A stretch of 64,000 bases of DNA from Lachnospiraceae bacterium (GTDB taxonomy: Bacteria; Bacillota; Clostridia; Lachnospirales; Lachnospiraceae). The translations under genes and the position numbers were made by a program. Position 1 is the stretch's first letter; every line of letters begins with the position of its first letter. The DNA lies in contig WSLY01000002.1 in the NCBI GenBank assembly GCA_013316825.1, forward strand, positions 1 to 64,000, given 5' to 3'. Positions 52,901 through 60,958 of this stretch are shown here, piece after piece. The notes below the pieces were generated by a model, which had not been told where the DNA came from, ran no database searches, and saw nothing but the letters and a program-made list of their open reading frames with translations.

Positions 52901-53396
52901 AGCAGTCCCTGTATTTTATCGCAGCCTTTTCCGCCTCCCCGATGAGCCCCTTTACAATGTATCGCTGCACCTCTCCCGCAAGGCAGGCGGAAAGCGCAAT
53001 AATCCCCTCATGGAATTGGTTTAAAATTTCCATATCCACACGGGGCTTGTAATAGTACCCTTCCGTAAAGCCCTTGCTCACCAGCTTCATCAGATTGGCA
53101 TAACCGATGTCGTTTTCCGCTAAAAGCACCAGATGATAGTACCGGTCTTCTCCCCCCGTCAGCTCCTTGTCAAAACGGGAATTGGGCGCCACATAAACCT
53201 CACAGCCGATAATCGGCTTAATCCCCGCTTCCCTCGCCGCCTTATAAAAATCAATAACGCCGTACATCACGCCGTGGTCCGTTATGGCAGCACTGTCCAT
53301 GCCCAGCTCCTTGACACGCTTGACATATTCTTTTATTTTGTTGGAGCCGTCTAACAGGGAATATTCCGTGTGGACATGCAGGTGGGTAAATGCCAT
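49917..53396 (-). CDS. dnaE: DNA polymerase III alpha subunit (DnaE)
   Basis: 1159 residues; AGGAG upstream of ATG at 53396. N-terminal PHP domain begins FTHLHVHTEYSLLDG with ITDHGVMYG and later VVTNDVHY. The polymerase core has GPGRGSAAGSVVAYCL and the catalytic aspartates in MPDIDVDFCYERR. A helix-hairpin-helix lies around GIFTNLKDFITRM, and a C-terminal OB-fold at VTIGGMIAGKTIKYTKNEKVMAFLTLEDLVGTVEVVIFP. DnaE type, not the PolC type with exonuclease; in Bacillota it works with PolC at the fork. Structured element 2 lies 67 bases upstream of its start. Confidence 0.97.
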   Translation of the reverse strand: MAFTHLHVHTEYSLLDGSNKIKEYVKRVKELGMDSAAITDHGVMYGVIDFYKAAREAGIKPIIGCEVYVAPNSRFDKELTGGEDRYYHLVLLAENDIGYANLMKLVSKGFTEGYYYKPRVDMEILNQFHEGIIALSACLAGEVQRYIVKGLIGEAEKAAIKYRDCFGADNYFLEMQDHGIAEQRIVNTELMKLSKKLDIPLVVTNDVHYTYKEDVDSHDILLCLQTGKKLADEDRMRYEGGQYYVKSEEEMKGLFPYAWEAVENTQRIADRCNVEIEFGVTKLPKYDVPDGYDSWSYLNKLCRDGLLERYGDGDAPAGDTGQSLSERLDYELDVIRTMGYVDYFLIVWDFINYARENGIPVGPGRGSAAGSVVAYCLKITNIDPIRYNLLFERFLNPERVSMPDIDVDFCYERRQEVIDYVGRKYGADKVVQIVTFGTMAAKGVIRDVGRVMDLPYAFVDSIAKMVPFELNITIDRALEINPEFRSLYQSDEQVHYLIDMCKRLEGLPRHTSMHAAGVVICQKSADEFVPLSRGADGSITTQFTMTTLEELGLLKMDFLGLRTLTVIKDAVDMIEKDTGKRLDIDHIDFDDKAVLDSIGTGRTDGIFQLESAGMKSFMKELRPQNLEDVIAGISLYRPGPMDFIPKYIKGKNSEGEVTYACPQLEPILAPTYGCIVYQEQVMQIVRDLGGYTLGRSDLVRRAMSKKKQSVMEKERANFIYGNEKEGVPGCTAKGISEKVAGEIYENMMDFAKYAFNKSHAACYAVVAYQTAYLKYYYPVEFMAALLTSVIDNAGKVSEYILVCRSMGIKILPPDINQGESGFSVQDGCIRYALTAIKSVGRPVIAAVVAERKERGIFTNLKDFITRMADKDMNKRAIEGFIKAGALDSLGGTRKQFMSVYVQIMDHIQRDKKNNMAGQLSLFDIVGEEEKESFDVRLPQIGEYSKEMRLGFEKEVLGIYVSGHPLEEYESVWRRTISATTADFALDEETGEVALDDGKKVTIGGMIAGKTIKYTKNEKVMAFLTLEDLVGTVEVVIFPKDYEKNAALLAEDAKVFVQGRVSVEEDKDGKLICERILPFEKPARKLWIKFPDMESYEAQEAKLFAAIAESEGDDSVVIYVQNPKSMKELPRNRNVRADEELLTSLYGIFGEENVKVVAAK

Positions 53397-53462
53397 GATA
53401 CTTCTCCTCTATTCTTTTTCTACTTTACAGATAATTGCAAAACTCCGTTTTCCACAAATCGA

Positions 53463-53599
53463 ATTGTGCACCTTGCATATTCCATAAGCAGACTCTTAAA
53501 AAACGCCGGCACTTAGCGCCGTCCTTTGGCAGCTTATGTACCGCTGCGTTTTTTATGAAGCGAGAGCGGGTCTGTGGTGGAATATACAAGGTGCACAAT
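53463..53599 (-). ncRNA. structured element 2 (putative RNA family with 49199-49329)
   Basis: Read on the minus strand it repeats the architecture of element 1. The outer stem has a different sequence but pairs well (ATTGTGCACCTTG at 53463-53475 with CAAGGTGCACAAT at 53587-53599; ATATTCCA with TGGAATAT). Then ACAGAC/GTCTGC, the 5' loop CGCTCTCGCT, AAAAAACGC/GCGTTTTTT, CGGTAC/GTGCCG with the same T-G wobble, and an apical AGC-GCC/GGC-GCT stem with the loop AAAGGAC. It is on the same strand as dnaE, ending 67 bases before it, and starts 40 bases after the ABC transporter gene. No T-run follows, so it is not a plain terminator. The rest of 53397-53638 holds only partial extension of the pairing (AATTGC-AAAC near 53434 and 53620). 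Confidence 0.6.
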
Positions 53600-53638
53600 G
53601 ACACTTGCATAATTACTACGTTTCGCAATTGCCTTTTT

Positions 53639-55399
53639 CTACTTTATCTTGTCCGCCATAGTATAAAACTCGTGATACAGCCCCTGAAGCGCCATCAATT
53701 CCTCATGATTTCCTTCCTCCGCAATACCTTCCTCCGTCAGCACCAATATTCTGTCGGAGTTTTTGATGCTCGAAAGTCTGTGGGCGATGGTGATGGAAGT
53801 CCTTCCTTCAGACAGCTCCTTCAAAGACTTTGCTACTGCAAACTCGCTCTCATTGTCAAGGGCGGAGGTTGCCTCGTCCAGTATCATAATGGGAGGATTC
53901 TTTAAAAATACCCTCGCGATGCTGATGCGCTGCTTCTGCCCGCCGGAAAGCTTAACGCCGCGCTCTCCCACATAAGTATCATAACCGTCCTTTAACTCCA
54001 TGATAAAGGCATGGGCGCCCGCCTTTTTTGCCGCCTCCACAGCCTCTTCTCTGGAAGCCTCAGGCGCGCCGTACAGAATATTTTCCATCACCGTGCCTGA
54101 AAACAGATAAACGTCCTGCTGCACGATTCCAATATTCCTTCGCAGGCTCTTTAAGGTAAAATGGCGGATATCCGTGCCGTCAATGCTGATTTTTCCGTTT
54201 GTCACATCATAAAAACGGGGAATCAGATTACAAAGCGTAGTCTTTCCGCCGCCGGAGGGTCCCACAATGGCAAGCTTCTCTCCCTGCTTTACCTTTAAAT
54301 TCAGATTCTTGAACACCCTGTTGTGGTCGTCCGGATACTCGAACGCCACCTCCTCAAAGAGAATTTCTCCCCTCGGCTTAGGCATTTCCACCGCATCCGG
54401 CTCGTCAAAAATCTCAATGTCCGCATCCATAATCTGTAAAAAACGCTCGATGCCCGTAAGCCCCCGCTGGAACTGCTCCGCAAATTCAATAATCCGCCTG
54501 ATGGTCGCAATCAGCGTGGACACATACATGGTATACGCCACCAAGTCGCCCGCCGTAATATGTCCTTTTATCAAAAAAATACCGCCCGCCAAAATCACCA
54601 CTAAATACATCAGTCCGTCAAATGCCCTTGTCGCCGTCTGAAAAGTTGCCATATAGCGGTAGGTTTCCTTCTTAATGTCAAGAAATTTCTGATTTCCCGC
54701 TTCAAACTTCTCTACTTCCATATCCTCATTGGTAAACGCCTTCACTACCTTCTGCCCCAAAAGGCTGTCCTCGATAGCGGCGTTTAATTCTCCAATCTGG
54801 ACACGCTGCTTTGCAAACGCCTTGCGGTTACGCCTGTTCAGCTTAATACAGGTAAACGCCATCACGGGCACAATCAGAAACACAAGAACCGTAAGCGGCA
54901 GATTGACCGTCGCCAGCACGATAAAAGCCGCCACAGACTTAATCCCCGCAATAAAAAATTCTTCCGGACAGTGATGCGCAAATTCCGTGACGTCAAACAA
55001 ATCGTTGGTAATCCGCCCCATAATCTGTCCCACCTTGGTATTGTTGTAGTAGGTGTTGGACAACTGCTGCAGATGCCCGTAGGCGTCTCTGCGCATGTCG
55101 GTCTCTATCTTCGCTCCCATCACATGCCCCATATCCGCCATATAGTAATTTGCCGCACAGTCAATGATGCGCAGCACCAGATAGAGCATCGCCATCTTTC
55201 CCACAAACCCCACTGTCAGACTGGCAAGGCTGTACATCCCCATATTGGTAATCTGCCGAATTATCATCGGCAGCACCAGCTCGCAGAGCGTCGTCAGCGA
55301 GGCGCAGAACAAATCCGCCGCCATAACGCCCTTGTGCCTGCCATAGTACGGCAGAAACCGTTTTATCAATTCTTTTGTCTTATATTCCTTGTTGTCCAT
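53639..55399 (-). CDS. ABC exporter, fused membrane and ATPase domains
   Basis: 586 residues. Six-helix membrane domain (residues about 1-310) and a nucleotide-binding domain with Walker A IVGPSGGGKTTLCNL, Q-loop NIGIVQQDVYLFSGTV, signature KLSGGQKQRISIARVF, Walker B PPIMILDEATSALDNES and switch histidine TIAHRL. A homodimeric half-transporter of the lipid A/multidrug type (MsbA/LmrA-like). Substrate unknown. No partner half-transporter is adjacent. Confidence 0.93.
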   Translation of the reverse strand: MDNKEYKTKELIKRFLPYYGRHKGVMAADLFCASLTTLCELVLPMIIRQITNMGMYSLASLTVGFVGKMAMLYLVLRIIDCAANYYMADMGHVMGAKIETDMRRDAYGHLQQLSNTYYNNTKVGQIMGRITNDLFDVTEFAHHCPEEFFIAGIKSVAAFIVLATVNLPLTVLVFLIVPVMAFTCIKLNRRNRKAFAKQRVQIGELNAAIEDSLLGQKVVKAFTNEDMEVEKFEAGNQKFLDIKKETYRYMATFQTATRAFDGLMYLVVILAGGIFLIKGHITAGDLVAYTMYVSTLIATIRRIIEFAEQFQRGLTGIERFLQIMDADIEIFDEPDAVEMPKPRGEILFEEVAFEYPDDHNRVFKNLNLKVKQGEKLAIVGPSGGGKTTLCNLIPRFYDVTNGKISIDGTDIRHFTLKSLRRNIGIVQQDVYLFSGTVMENILYGAPEASREEAVEAAKKAGAHAFIMELKDGYDTYVGERGVKLSGGQKQRISIARVFLKNPPIMILDEATSALDNESEFAVAKSLKELSEGRTSITIAHRLSSIKNSDRILVLTEEGIAEEGNHEELMALQGLYHEFYTMADKIK

Positions 55400-55462
55400 T
55401 TATCCTCCATAAAGCAAAATGCGCTGCCGTCCTCTCATTTTCCGCCGGTCGGATCATTGCAG

Positions 55463-56287
55463 TCATTCACTCTCCCATTCAAAGCATGCCGGCACCTCCA
55501 AAACAGGTTCATAAGGTCTCATCGCTATCTTTTCCAAAGCGACCGCATACTTCTTTTCCTCGTAATCGCCCAGCGCCTCTTTCCAGAACCAGACACGCAC
55601 GACATTTTCCTCTTCCAAAAATTCACAGCCATAGCTTGCCACTCCCCAGTCGTCATATGGCTCGTCCAGTAAATCCTCCATATTGCCCGCGTATACCTGT
55701 CCGTCGGCATAATGATAGACCACCCCTCTGCACGCGCCGTCACCCCACATGACGTTGCAGAGCAGTTCATTTTCACCGTCTCCGTCGATATCCCGTATAT
55801 AATCATCCCCAAGCCCCCAACTATCTGCCATTAAAACCGGCTTTCCTTCCGCAACCGCATAGTATCCCCGCTCATACATCCACCCCCATGCGTTAACTCC
55901 CAGAAAAAAGCCCTTTGCTCCCAGCAGATTGTCAAACGCTTCAAAGTCAAGGCTTATTTCGTCCGCGCTGAAATAATCCTCCCCCTTTATCCAATCATGA
56001 TAATATTTTGTCCCGTCTTCCATCGTAAGCGTAAGCCGCACCGAAATGCCGGCTGTCTCGTCCGCAAGTGTAAGCGTATACCCGCCTGACGTCATCTGCC
56101 GGTAAACGGCTGCGCCCCTCTTAAAGCCAACATCCGCATACCGGCGCAGAACTTTTTCACCCCACGGTATTTGGGCGGACACCGTTATGCTTTGCAAAAG
56201 AATCCCTATGCCAATACAGAAAAAAGCCGCTGAAACGGCAATCATACGGCGTTGTCTGTCAGTCTCTTTTTTTCGTCTTCCTGCCAT
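55463..56287 (-). CDS. membrane-anchored or secreted protein with FG-GAP/VCBS-like segment
   Basis: 274 residues. A basic N-terminus (MAGRRKKETDRQRR), then one hydrophobic segment (MIAVSAAFFCIGIGILLQSITVSA), so anchored or secreted. The extracellular part is beta-rich; DDYIRDIDGDGENELLCNVMWGDG looks like a calcium-binding FG-GAP/VCBS repeat, followed by HYADGQVYAGNMEDLL. No catalytic motif recognised. It lies 63 bases upstream of the ABC exporter on the same strand, a possible operon. Confidence 0.75.
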   Translation of the reverse strand: MAGRRKKETDRQRRMIAVSAAFFCIGIGILLQSITVSAQIPWGEKVLRRYADVGFKRGAAVYRQMTSGGYTLTLADETAGISVRLTLTMEDGTKYYHDWIKGEDYFSADEISLDFEAFDNLLGAKGFFLGVNAWGWMYERGYYAVAEGKPVLMADSWGLGDDYIRDIDGDGENELLCNVMWGDGACRGVVYHYADGQVYAGNMEDLLDEPYDDWGVASYGCEFLEEENVVRVWFWKEALGDYEEKKYAVALEKIAMRPYEPVLEVPACFEWESE

Positions 56288-56427
56288 CGCAATTCTTCTC
56301 CTTTTGAAAAATATCTACATTGAAATAGTACCGCGAAAGAGAATTTATTGTCAAGCGTTCTCCCTGCGGTTTTTCTATCAAATACATATGGCTGAAGGAA
56401 AAATCTGACGCGGCGGCACAACCAAAG

Positions 56428-56847
56428 TTAAGAGGCTTTCCCCTCCAAATACACCATAAAGCTTCTCGGCTTGCCGCCTACCATATGCCCGATTACTTCT
56501 CCCTCCCACCACGGCAGGGTTATCTCCTCAAAATCTTCTACAATCCGTTTCTTTGTTTTTTCATTATTCCGAAGCATAAAATCATAGCCTCGCAGCAACA
56601 GCACTACATCCTTTTCCCCCAGCCACAGCAATTCACAAATCCAGTCATGATACCAGCCAAGCTTCAGATACATATCCGATTTTTCATAGGGGCAGTTCAT
56701 CACAAGCTCCATTTCCCGCACATAGTCCGCCTCAGTCTGAATAGAGCGCCCGTCAAGCTCGGCAAAAAAGACATTCTCTTTCTGCAATGCCTCCGCCTTT
56801 ACTGCATCTGCTTCCTGCTCATTTACATACACAATTCTGTTCTTCAT
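56428..56847 (-). CDS. barstar-like protein (putative nuclease inhibitor)
   Basis: 139 residues; AGAGGAAG upstream of ATG at 56847. The pattern FFAELDGRSIQTEADYVREMELVMNCPY...LKLGWYHDWICELLWLGEKDVVLLLRGYDFML follows the barstar fold: strand, turn with DG, helix, then an aromatic-rich helix with the D-W-L pattern and a buried strand. Barstar-family proteins neutralise RNase toxins by covering the active site, and many are immunity proteins. No toxin or WXG/LXG gene is next to it, so it is an orphan here. Between the sugar operon terminator and the secreted-protein gene. The family call is by eye. Confidence 0.6.
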   Translation of the reverse strand: MKNRIVYVNEQEADAVKAEALQKENVFFAELDGRSIQTEADYVREMELVMNCPYEKSDMYLKLGWYHDWICELLWLGEKDVVLLLRGYDFMLRNNEKTKKRIVEDFEEITLPWWEGEVIGHMVGGKPRSFMVYLEGKAS

Positions 56848-56861
56848 AATCTTCCTCTATG

Positions 56862-56895
56862 AAAACAGGCGGCTCCTGCCGAACCGCCCGTTTTT
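56862..56895 (-). terminator. terminator after the sugar isomerase gene
   Basis: On the minus strand AAAACGGGCGG pairs with CCGCCTGTTTT over an 11-base loop, ending in TTTTC. It separates the isomerase operon from the barstar-like gene. Confidence 0.8.
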
Positions 56896-56925
56896 CAAAA
56901 CACCTATTTATATCATGATTCCCAC

Positions 56926-58413
56926 TTATACAAAAGGATTTTCCGTGGGATACATCATACCCTTAGGCTGATTGAAGTTCAAATCCTCCACCGGCACACC
57001 GATGTATTTGAATACTTCATACAAAGCCTTTCCGTAATGCCCGAACGCCACGGCGCCGTGGTGGGGATAATTTTTCTCAATCAGCACATGGCGGTAAAAT
57101 CTGCCCATCTCCGGAATGGCAAATACGCCTATGCTGCCGAAGGACTTAGTTGCAACGGGAAGCACCTCTCCCTGTGCAATGTATGCGCGCAGCCTGCAAT
57201 CCGCCGTGCTCTGCAGGCGGTAGAAGGTAATGTCGCCCGGCGCAATATCACCCTCTAACGTACCCTGTGTTACTTCCTCAGGCAGGGTTCTTGCCATAAT
57301 CATCTGATATTTCATATTGCAGAATGCGAGCTTCTTGGAACAGGTATTGCCGCAATGGAAGCCCATAAAGGTGTCCTTGTGGGTGTACGGGAATTTGTCC
57401 TTAATAGCTTCCTCGTACATATCATTCGGCACGGAATTGTTGATATCAAGCAGTGTAACCACATCCTCGCTGACACATGCGCCGATAAACTCGCTTAAGC
57501 AGCCGTAAATATCTACCTCACAGGACACGGGAATGCCCATGCCGGTCAGACGGCTGTTTACGTAGCAAGGTACAAAGCCGAACTGGGTCTGGAATGCCGG
57601 CCAGCACTTTCCGGCAACGGCAACATATTTCCTATAGCCCTTGTGTGCCTCCACCCAGTCTAGGAGAGTCAGCTCATACTGCGCCAGCTTCGGCAGTACT
57701 TCCGGCTTTAAGTTGCCTGCGCCAAGCTCTTCCTCCATTTCCTTTACCTTCGCGGGAATGCGGGAGTCGCCTGCATGTTTATTATAGGCTTCAAACAAAT
57801 CCAGCTCGGAGTTTTCTTCAATCTCGACACCCAGATTATAAAGCTGCTTAATGGGAGCGTTGCATGCAAGGAAGTTTAACGGTCTGGGACCAAAGCTGAT
57901 AATCTTCAAATCGGAAAGTCCCACAATGGCACGTGCAACCGGCAGAAACTCATGCAGCATATCGGCACATTCCTCCGCATTGCCAACAGGATACTCAGGG
58001 ATATAAGCCTTTACATTACGCAGCTTTAAGTTGTAGCTTGCATTCAGCATACCGCAGTATGCGTCGCCGCGTCCGCCCACCAAATCATTCTGGGTTTCCT
58101 CTGCCGCAGCAATAAACATCGACGGTCCGTCAAAATGCTTTGCCAAAAGCGTCTCGCTGATTTCAGGTCCAAAGTTGCCGAGATAAACACAAAGCGCATT
58201 ACAGCCTGCCGCCTTGATGTCCTCAAGTGCCTGCACCATATGAATTTCGCTCTCAACGATACAGACAGGACACTCATACACGCCCTCCGTGCCATACTTC
58301 TTTGTATAAGCCTCCATCAGTGCCTTTCTTCTGTTTACGGACAAAGATTCGGGAAAGCAGTCACGGCTCACCGCCACAACGCCCACTTTCACCTGCGGTA
58401 AATTGTCAAACAT
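56926..58413 (-). CDS. L-fucose/L-arabinose isomerase family protein
   Basis: 495 residues; AAAGGAGG upstream of ATG at 58413. Recognisable stretches: VGVVAVSRDCFPESLSVNRRKALMEAY, CNALCVYLGNFGPEISET, ISFGPRPLNFLAC, SCEVDIYGCLSEFIGACVSEDVVTLLDINNS (metal-site region with E and D) and GFHCGNTCSKKL. Members interconvert aldoses and ketoses. With a xylulokinase in the same operon the product is likely a ketopentose such as xylulose or ribulose; the exact sugar is not clear. Last gene of the operon. Confidence 0.85.
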   Translation of the reverse strand: MFDNLPQVKVGVVAVSRDCFPESLSVNRRKALMEAYTKKYGTEGVYECPVCIVESEIHMVQALEDIKAAGCNALCVYLGNFGPEISETLLAKHFDGPSMFIAAAEETQNDLVGGRGDAYCGMLNASYNLKLRNVKAYIPEYPVGNAEECADMLHEFLPVARAIVGLSDLKIISFGPRPLNFLACNAPIKQLYNLGVEIEENSELDLFEAYNKHAGDSRIPAKVKEMEEELGAGNLKPEVLPKLAQYELTLLDWVEAHKGYRKYVAVAGKCWPAFQTQFGFVPCYVNSRLTGMGIPVSCEVDIYGCLSEFIGACVSEDVVTLLDINNSVPNDMYEEAIKDKFPYTHKDTFMGFHCGNTCSKKLAFCNMKYQMIMARTLPEEVTQGTLEGDIAPGDITFYRLQSTADCRLRAYIAQGEVLPVATKSFGSIGVFAIPEMGRFYRHVLIEKNYPHHGAVAFGHYGKALYEVFKYIGVPVEDLNFNQPKGMMYPTENPFV

Positions 58414-58474
58414 TTTACATCCTCCTTTATATGGTAAATATGATTCTTTCTTTTGCCGTTTTTGTATTGACTTC

Positions 58475-59119
58475 TTACTTTTCTGTCAGGCAAAGATTCT
58501 TACCCTTCAGACCCAAAAATGTACCTTCGTCAAGACCGCCCTCTTGATGTCCAATCAGCCACTTGTTGACTGCGGTAAGCAGCGCGTCCTCATCTGCGGC
58601 TTTTCCCTCCGCAGCCTTTGCATGTGCACCTTGCAGCGGATAGTTGGTGCCCTTGGGAAGCACTACCGCTACCCGAAAGCCCCTGCCCTCCAAATCACAG
58701 GGCGCATAGTGCAGCGTTGTCGCATAGATTTCCACCGCCGTGCCTGCAGGAACCAAAAACGCTTCCACCTTGGCGGTATCATAGGTAAAATCTGCTTCCA
58801 CATCCGTAAGCAGCCCCAGCATCAATACGGCGTCCGTTGCCGCCACATTGATTTCGCTGTCTCTGTGATACTCCAATGCGTTTAACATGGTATTATGCCC
58901 ATTGCAGTAACCTATCTGAACAGGCATCTCACCATAGGTCTTAACCGAAAGTTCCTCCTTTATGGGCAGTTCTTCTAAAAGCTCCACCGACGGCTCATAT
59001 GCTACGCCCTCCGGCAGCGGCGTCTGTGCCAGCCTTTCTACCAATGCGGAAAAATCCACATTGTCAATAACCCGCCCATACCTGTTAAATGCAGCATCCG
59101 TAACTTTTTTAATCTCCAT
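58475..59119 (-). CDS. DUF4867-like cupin protein of the sugar operon
   Basis: 214 residues; AAAGGAATTGT before ATG at 59119. The middle is beta-rich with MPVQIGYCNGHNTMLNALEYHRDSEINVAATDAVLMLGLLTDVE, then AFLVPAGTAVEIYATTLHYAPCDLEGRGFRVAVVLPKGTNYPL, cupin-like with candidate metal ligands in HNxxxNALEYHxxSEIN and the later TTLHYAPC. It resembles DUF4867 proteins found beside sugar isomerase and kinase genes. Possibly a mutarotase- or isomerase-like enzyme for the same sugar; the function is not established. Confidence 0.75.
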   Translation of the reverse strand: MEIKKVTDAAFNRYGRVIDNVDFSALVERLAQTPLPEGVAYEPSVELLEELPIKEELSVKTYGEMPVQIGYCNGHNTMLNALEYHRDSEINVAATDAVLMLGLLTDVEADFTYDTAKVEAFLVPAGTAVEIYATTLHYAPCDLEGRGFRVAVVLPKGTNYPLQGAHAKAAEGKAADEDALLTAVNKWLIGHQEGGLDEGTFLGLKGKNLCLTEK

Positions 59120-59182
59120 ACAATTCCTTTCTCCGCAAAGCGGTCTTATTCATGACAACAGAAGCCTCGTGGAACGCGCATT

Positions 59183-60655
59183 CTATTGTGTTATGATTTC
59201 AAACACCGGTTTTAACGCCGGATAGATTTCCTTAAACTGTGCGTAACGCGCCTCATACTTCGCCGCAATCTCCGGCTCGGGCTCCACTGTACCCACCACA
59301 TGAACGAGTTTTTCCGCAATCTCTTCCACACTTGCATAGGCGCCGCACGCCACCGCCGCCAGCATAGCGCCGCCCATGGCGGGACCTTCCTCGCTCTCCA
59401 AAATATCTACCCTCATATTCATGACATTGGCAATTATCCTGCGCCACAAAGGACTTTTGGCGCCGCCGCCGCAGATTTTAGTGCGATCGATATGGATTCC
59501 CAGACTCTTCGCCACTTCAAGCGAATCCCTGAGGGCAAAAGCCACGCCCTCCAGCACCGCCTGCGTCATCTCCGTCCTGCCCGTGTCCATAGTCATGCCC
59601 ACAAAGGCGCCCCTTGCATTGGGGTTGTTGTGGGGCGAACGCTCTCCCATCAGATAAGGCAGAAAATAGACATGATTTTCACCCAGCGCACAGATTTCCT
59701 CCTGCTCCTTTTCATACTCCTTCGTGCCGATGATATCGTCCATCCACCATTTATTGCAGGATGCGGCGCTGAGCATACAGCCCATCAGATGATAAGTACC
59801 GTCCGCATGGGCAAAGGAATGCAGGGCGTTATATTTGTCCACGCCGAAATTTTTTGAAGAGATAAAGATGGTGCCGCTGGTGCCCAGAGAAATATTGCAG
59901 CGCCCGTCTCCCACCGTTCCGGTTCCCACGGCGGCGGCAGCATTATCCCCAGCCCCCGCAGCCACCTTCACCGCGGCAGGAACGCCAAGCTCTCCTGCAA
60001 TCTCCGGCTTCAGGCAGCCCACGCACTCATAGCTCTCATATACTTTGGCAAGCTGACCCGGCAGGACGCCGCAGATATCACACATTTCCTTCGACCAGCA
60101 GCGGTTCTTTACATCAAACAAAAGCATACCGGATGCATCCGACACATCCGTACAATGCACGCCTGTCAGCATATATGCGATATAATCCTTCGGCAGCATA
60201 ATCTTGGCAATCCGAGCAAAGTTTTCCGGCTCTTTGTTTTTTACCCACAAAATCTTTGGTGCGGTAAAGCCCGTAAAAGAAATATTTGCCGTATATTCGG
60301 ACAGCTTTTCCTTGCCAATCACATTATTTAAATAATCACATTCTTCAAAGGTACGTCCGTCATTCCACAAAATCGCGGGACGGATTACCGCATCCGCCTC
60401 GTCCAGAATCACAAGCCCGTGCATCTGCCCGCCAAAGCTTAAGCCCGCCACCTGACTCTTATCCGCATCCTGCAAAAGTTCTTTTAAGCCCGTCATTGTC
60501 TCTGCAAACCAGTCCTCCGGATTCTGCTCAGACCAGCCCGGGTGGGGAAAGGAAATCGGATATTCTCTTGATACAATATTCTGAATCCTTCCTTCTTCAT
60601 CCATAAGCAGCAGCTTTACTGCCGAAGTTCCCAAATCTACTCCTATATACAGCAT
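59183..60655 (-). CDS. xylB: xylulokinase
   Basis: 490 residues; GGAGG before ATG at 60655. FGGY kinase: N-terminal GVDLGTSAVKLLLMDEEG phosphate loop, FGGQMHGLVILDE, WNDGRTFEECDYLN, VAAGAGDNAAAAVGTG (catalytic aspartate GDN), the NISLGTSGTIF phosphate motif and the C-terminal CGGGAKSPLWRRIIANV. Phosphorylates D-xylulose or a related ketose with ATP. First gene of the kinase - DUF4867 - isomerase operon, divergent from its LacI regulator. Confidence 0.92.
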   Translation of the reverse strand: MLYIGVDLGTSAVKLLLMDEEGRIQNIVSREYPISFPHPGWSEQNPEDWFAETMTGLKELLQDADKSQVAGLSFGGQMHGLVILDEADAVIRPAILWNDGRTFEECDYLNNVIGKEKLSEYTANISFTGFTAPKILWVKNKEPENFARIAKIMLPKDYIAYMLTGVHCTDVSDASGMLLFDVKNRCWSKEMCDICGVLPGQLAKVYESYECVGCLKPEIAGELGVPAAVKVAAGAGDNAAAAVGTGTVGDGRCNISLGTSGTIFISSKNFGVDKYNALHSFAHADGTYHLMGCMLSAASCNKWWMDDIIGTKEYEKEQEEICALGENHVYFLPYLMGERSPHNNPNARGAFVGMTMDTGRTEMTQAVLEGVAFALRDSLEVAKSLGIHIDRTKICGGGAKSPLWRRIIANVMNMRVDILESEEGPAMGGAMLAAVACGAYASVEEIAEKLVHVVGTVEPEPEIAAKYEARYAQFKEIYPALKPVFEIITQ

Positions 60656-60711
60656 ATATGACCTCCTTGCCTGCAGGCTCCTTTGCCCGTCAAAAACGCA
60701 GCTTCATCTTG

Positions 60712-60725
60712 CGTGCGCGAGCACG
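60712..60725. promoter_or_regulatory. putative LacI-type operator near the xylB promoter
   Basis: CGTGCGCGAGCACG has CGTGC/GCACG arms around GCGA. It lies just downstream of the minus-strand -10 box. The 303-bp divergent spacer holds this site and two promoters; nothing else is evident. Confidence 0.45.
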
Positions 60726-60728
60726 TTA

Positions 60729-60757
60729 CTATCATGATAATATGTCTCCCTGACAAA
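60729..60757 (-). promoter_or_regulatory. promoter of the xylB operon
   Basis: TTGTCA (60752-60757), 17 bases, GATAGT (60729-60734) on the minus strand; about 70 bases before the xylB ATG. Confidence 0.5.
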
Positions 60758-60882
60758 ATCAAGGGGCGAAATATTTTTCGCTGTTTTTCACAAAAGTACT
60801 GCCGTTTAATGTGTTTTGCCGCTTTGGTTTTCGTCATTTTCACAATTTTTGTGCACAGGCACGGTTTTACACGTCCCATAAA

Positions 60883-60911
60883 TTGACTTCGCCTTTTCGT
60901 TATGCTATGGT
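60883..60911 (+). promoter_or_regulatory. promoter of the divergent LacI regulator
   Basis: TTGACT (60883-60888), 17 bases, TATGGT (60906-60911), 47 bases before the ATG at 60959. Confidence 0.6.
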
Positions 60912-60958
60912 ATGTACTAAGAAAATGATAAAAACACCGTTTAGATGAGGAGGCTTTT

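Noticed and set aside
53463..53599. Element 2 as an ordinary terminator of the ABC exporter gene
   Set aside because: No T-run follows on either strand, and its conserved internal parts match element 1, which is not placed at a gene end in the same way.
49199..53599. Elements 1 and 2 as integron attC sites
   Set aside because: No RYYYAAC/GTTRRRY core ends and no integrase gene; outer arms are not shared.
49199..53599. Elements 1 and 2 as copies of one transposon
   Set aside because: Their terminal arms are unrelated in sequence and there are no flanking direct repeats; kept only as an alternative.
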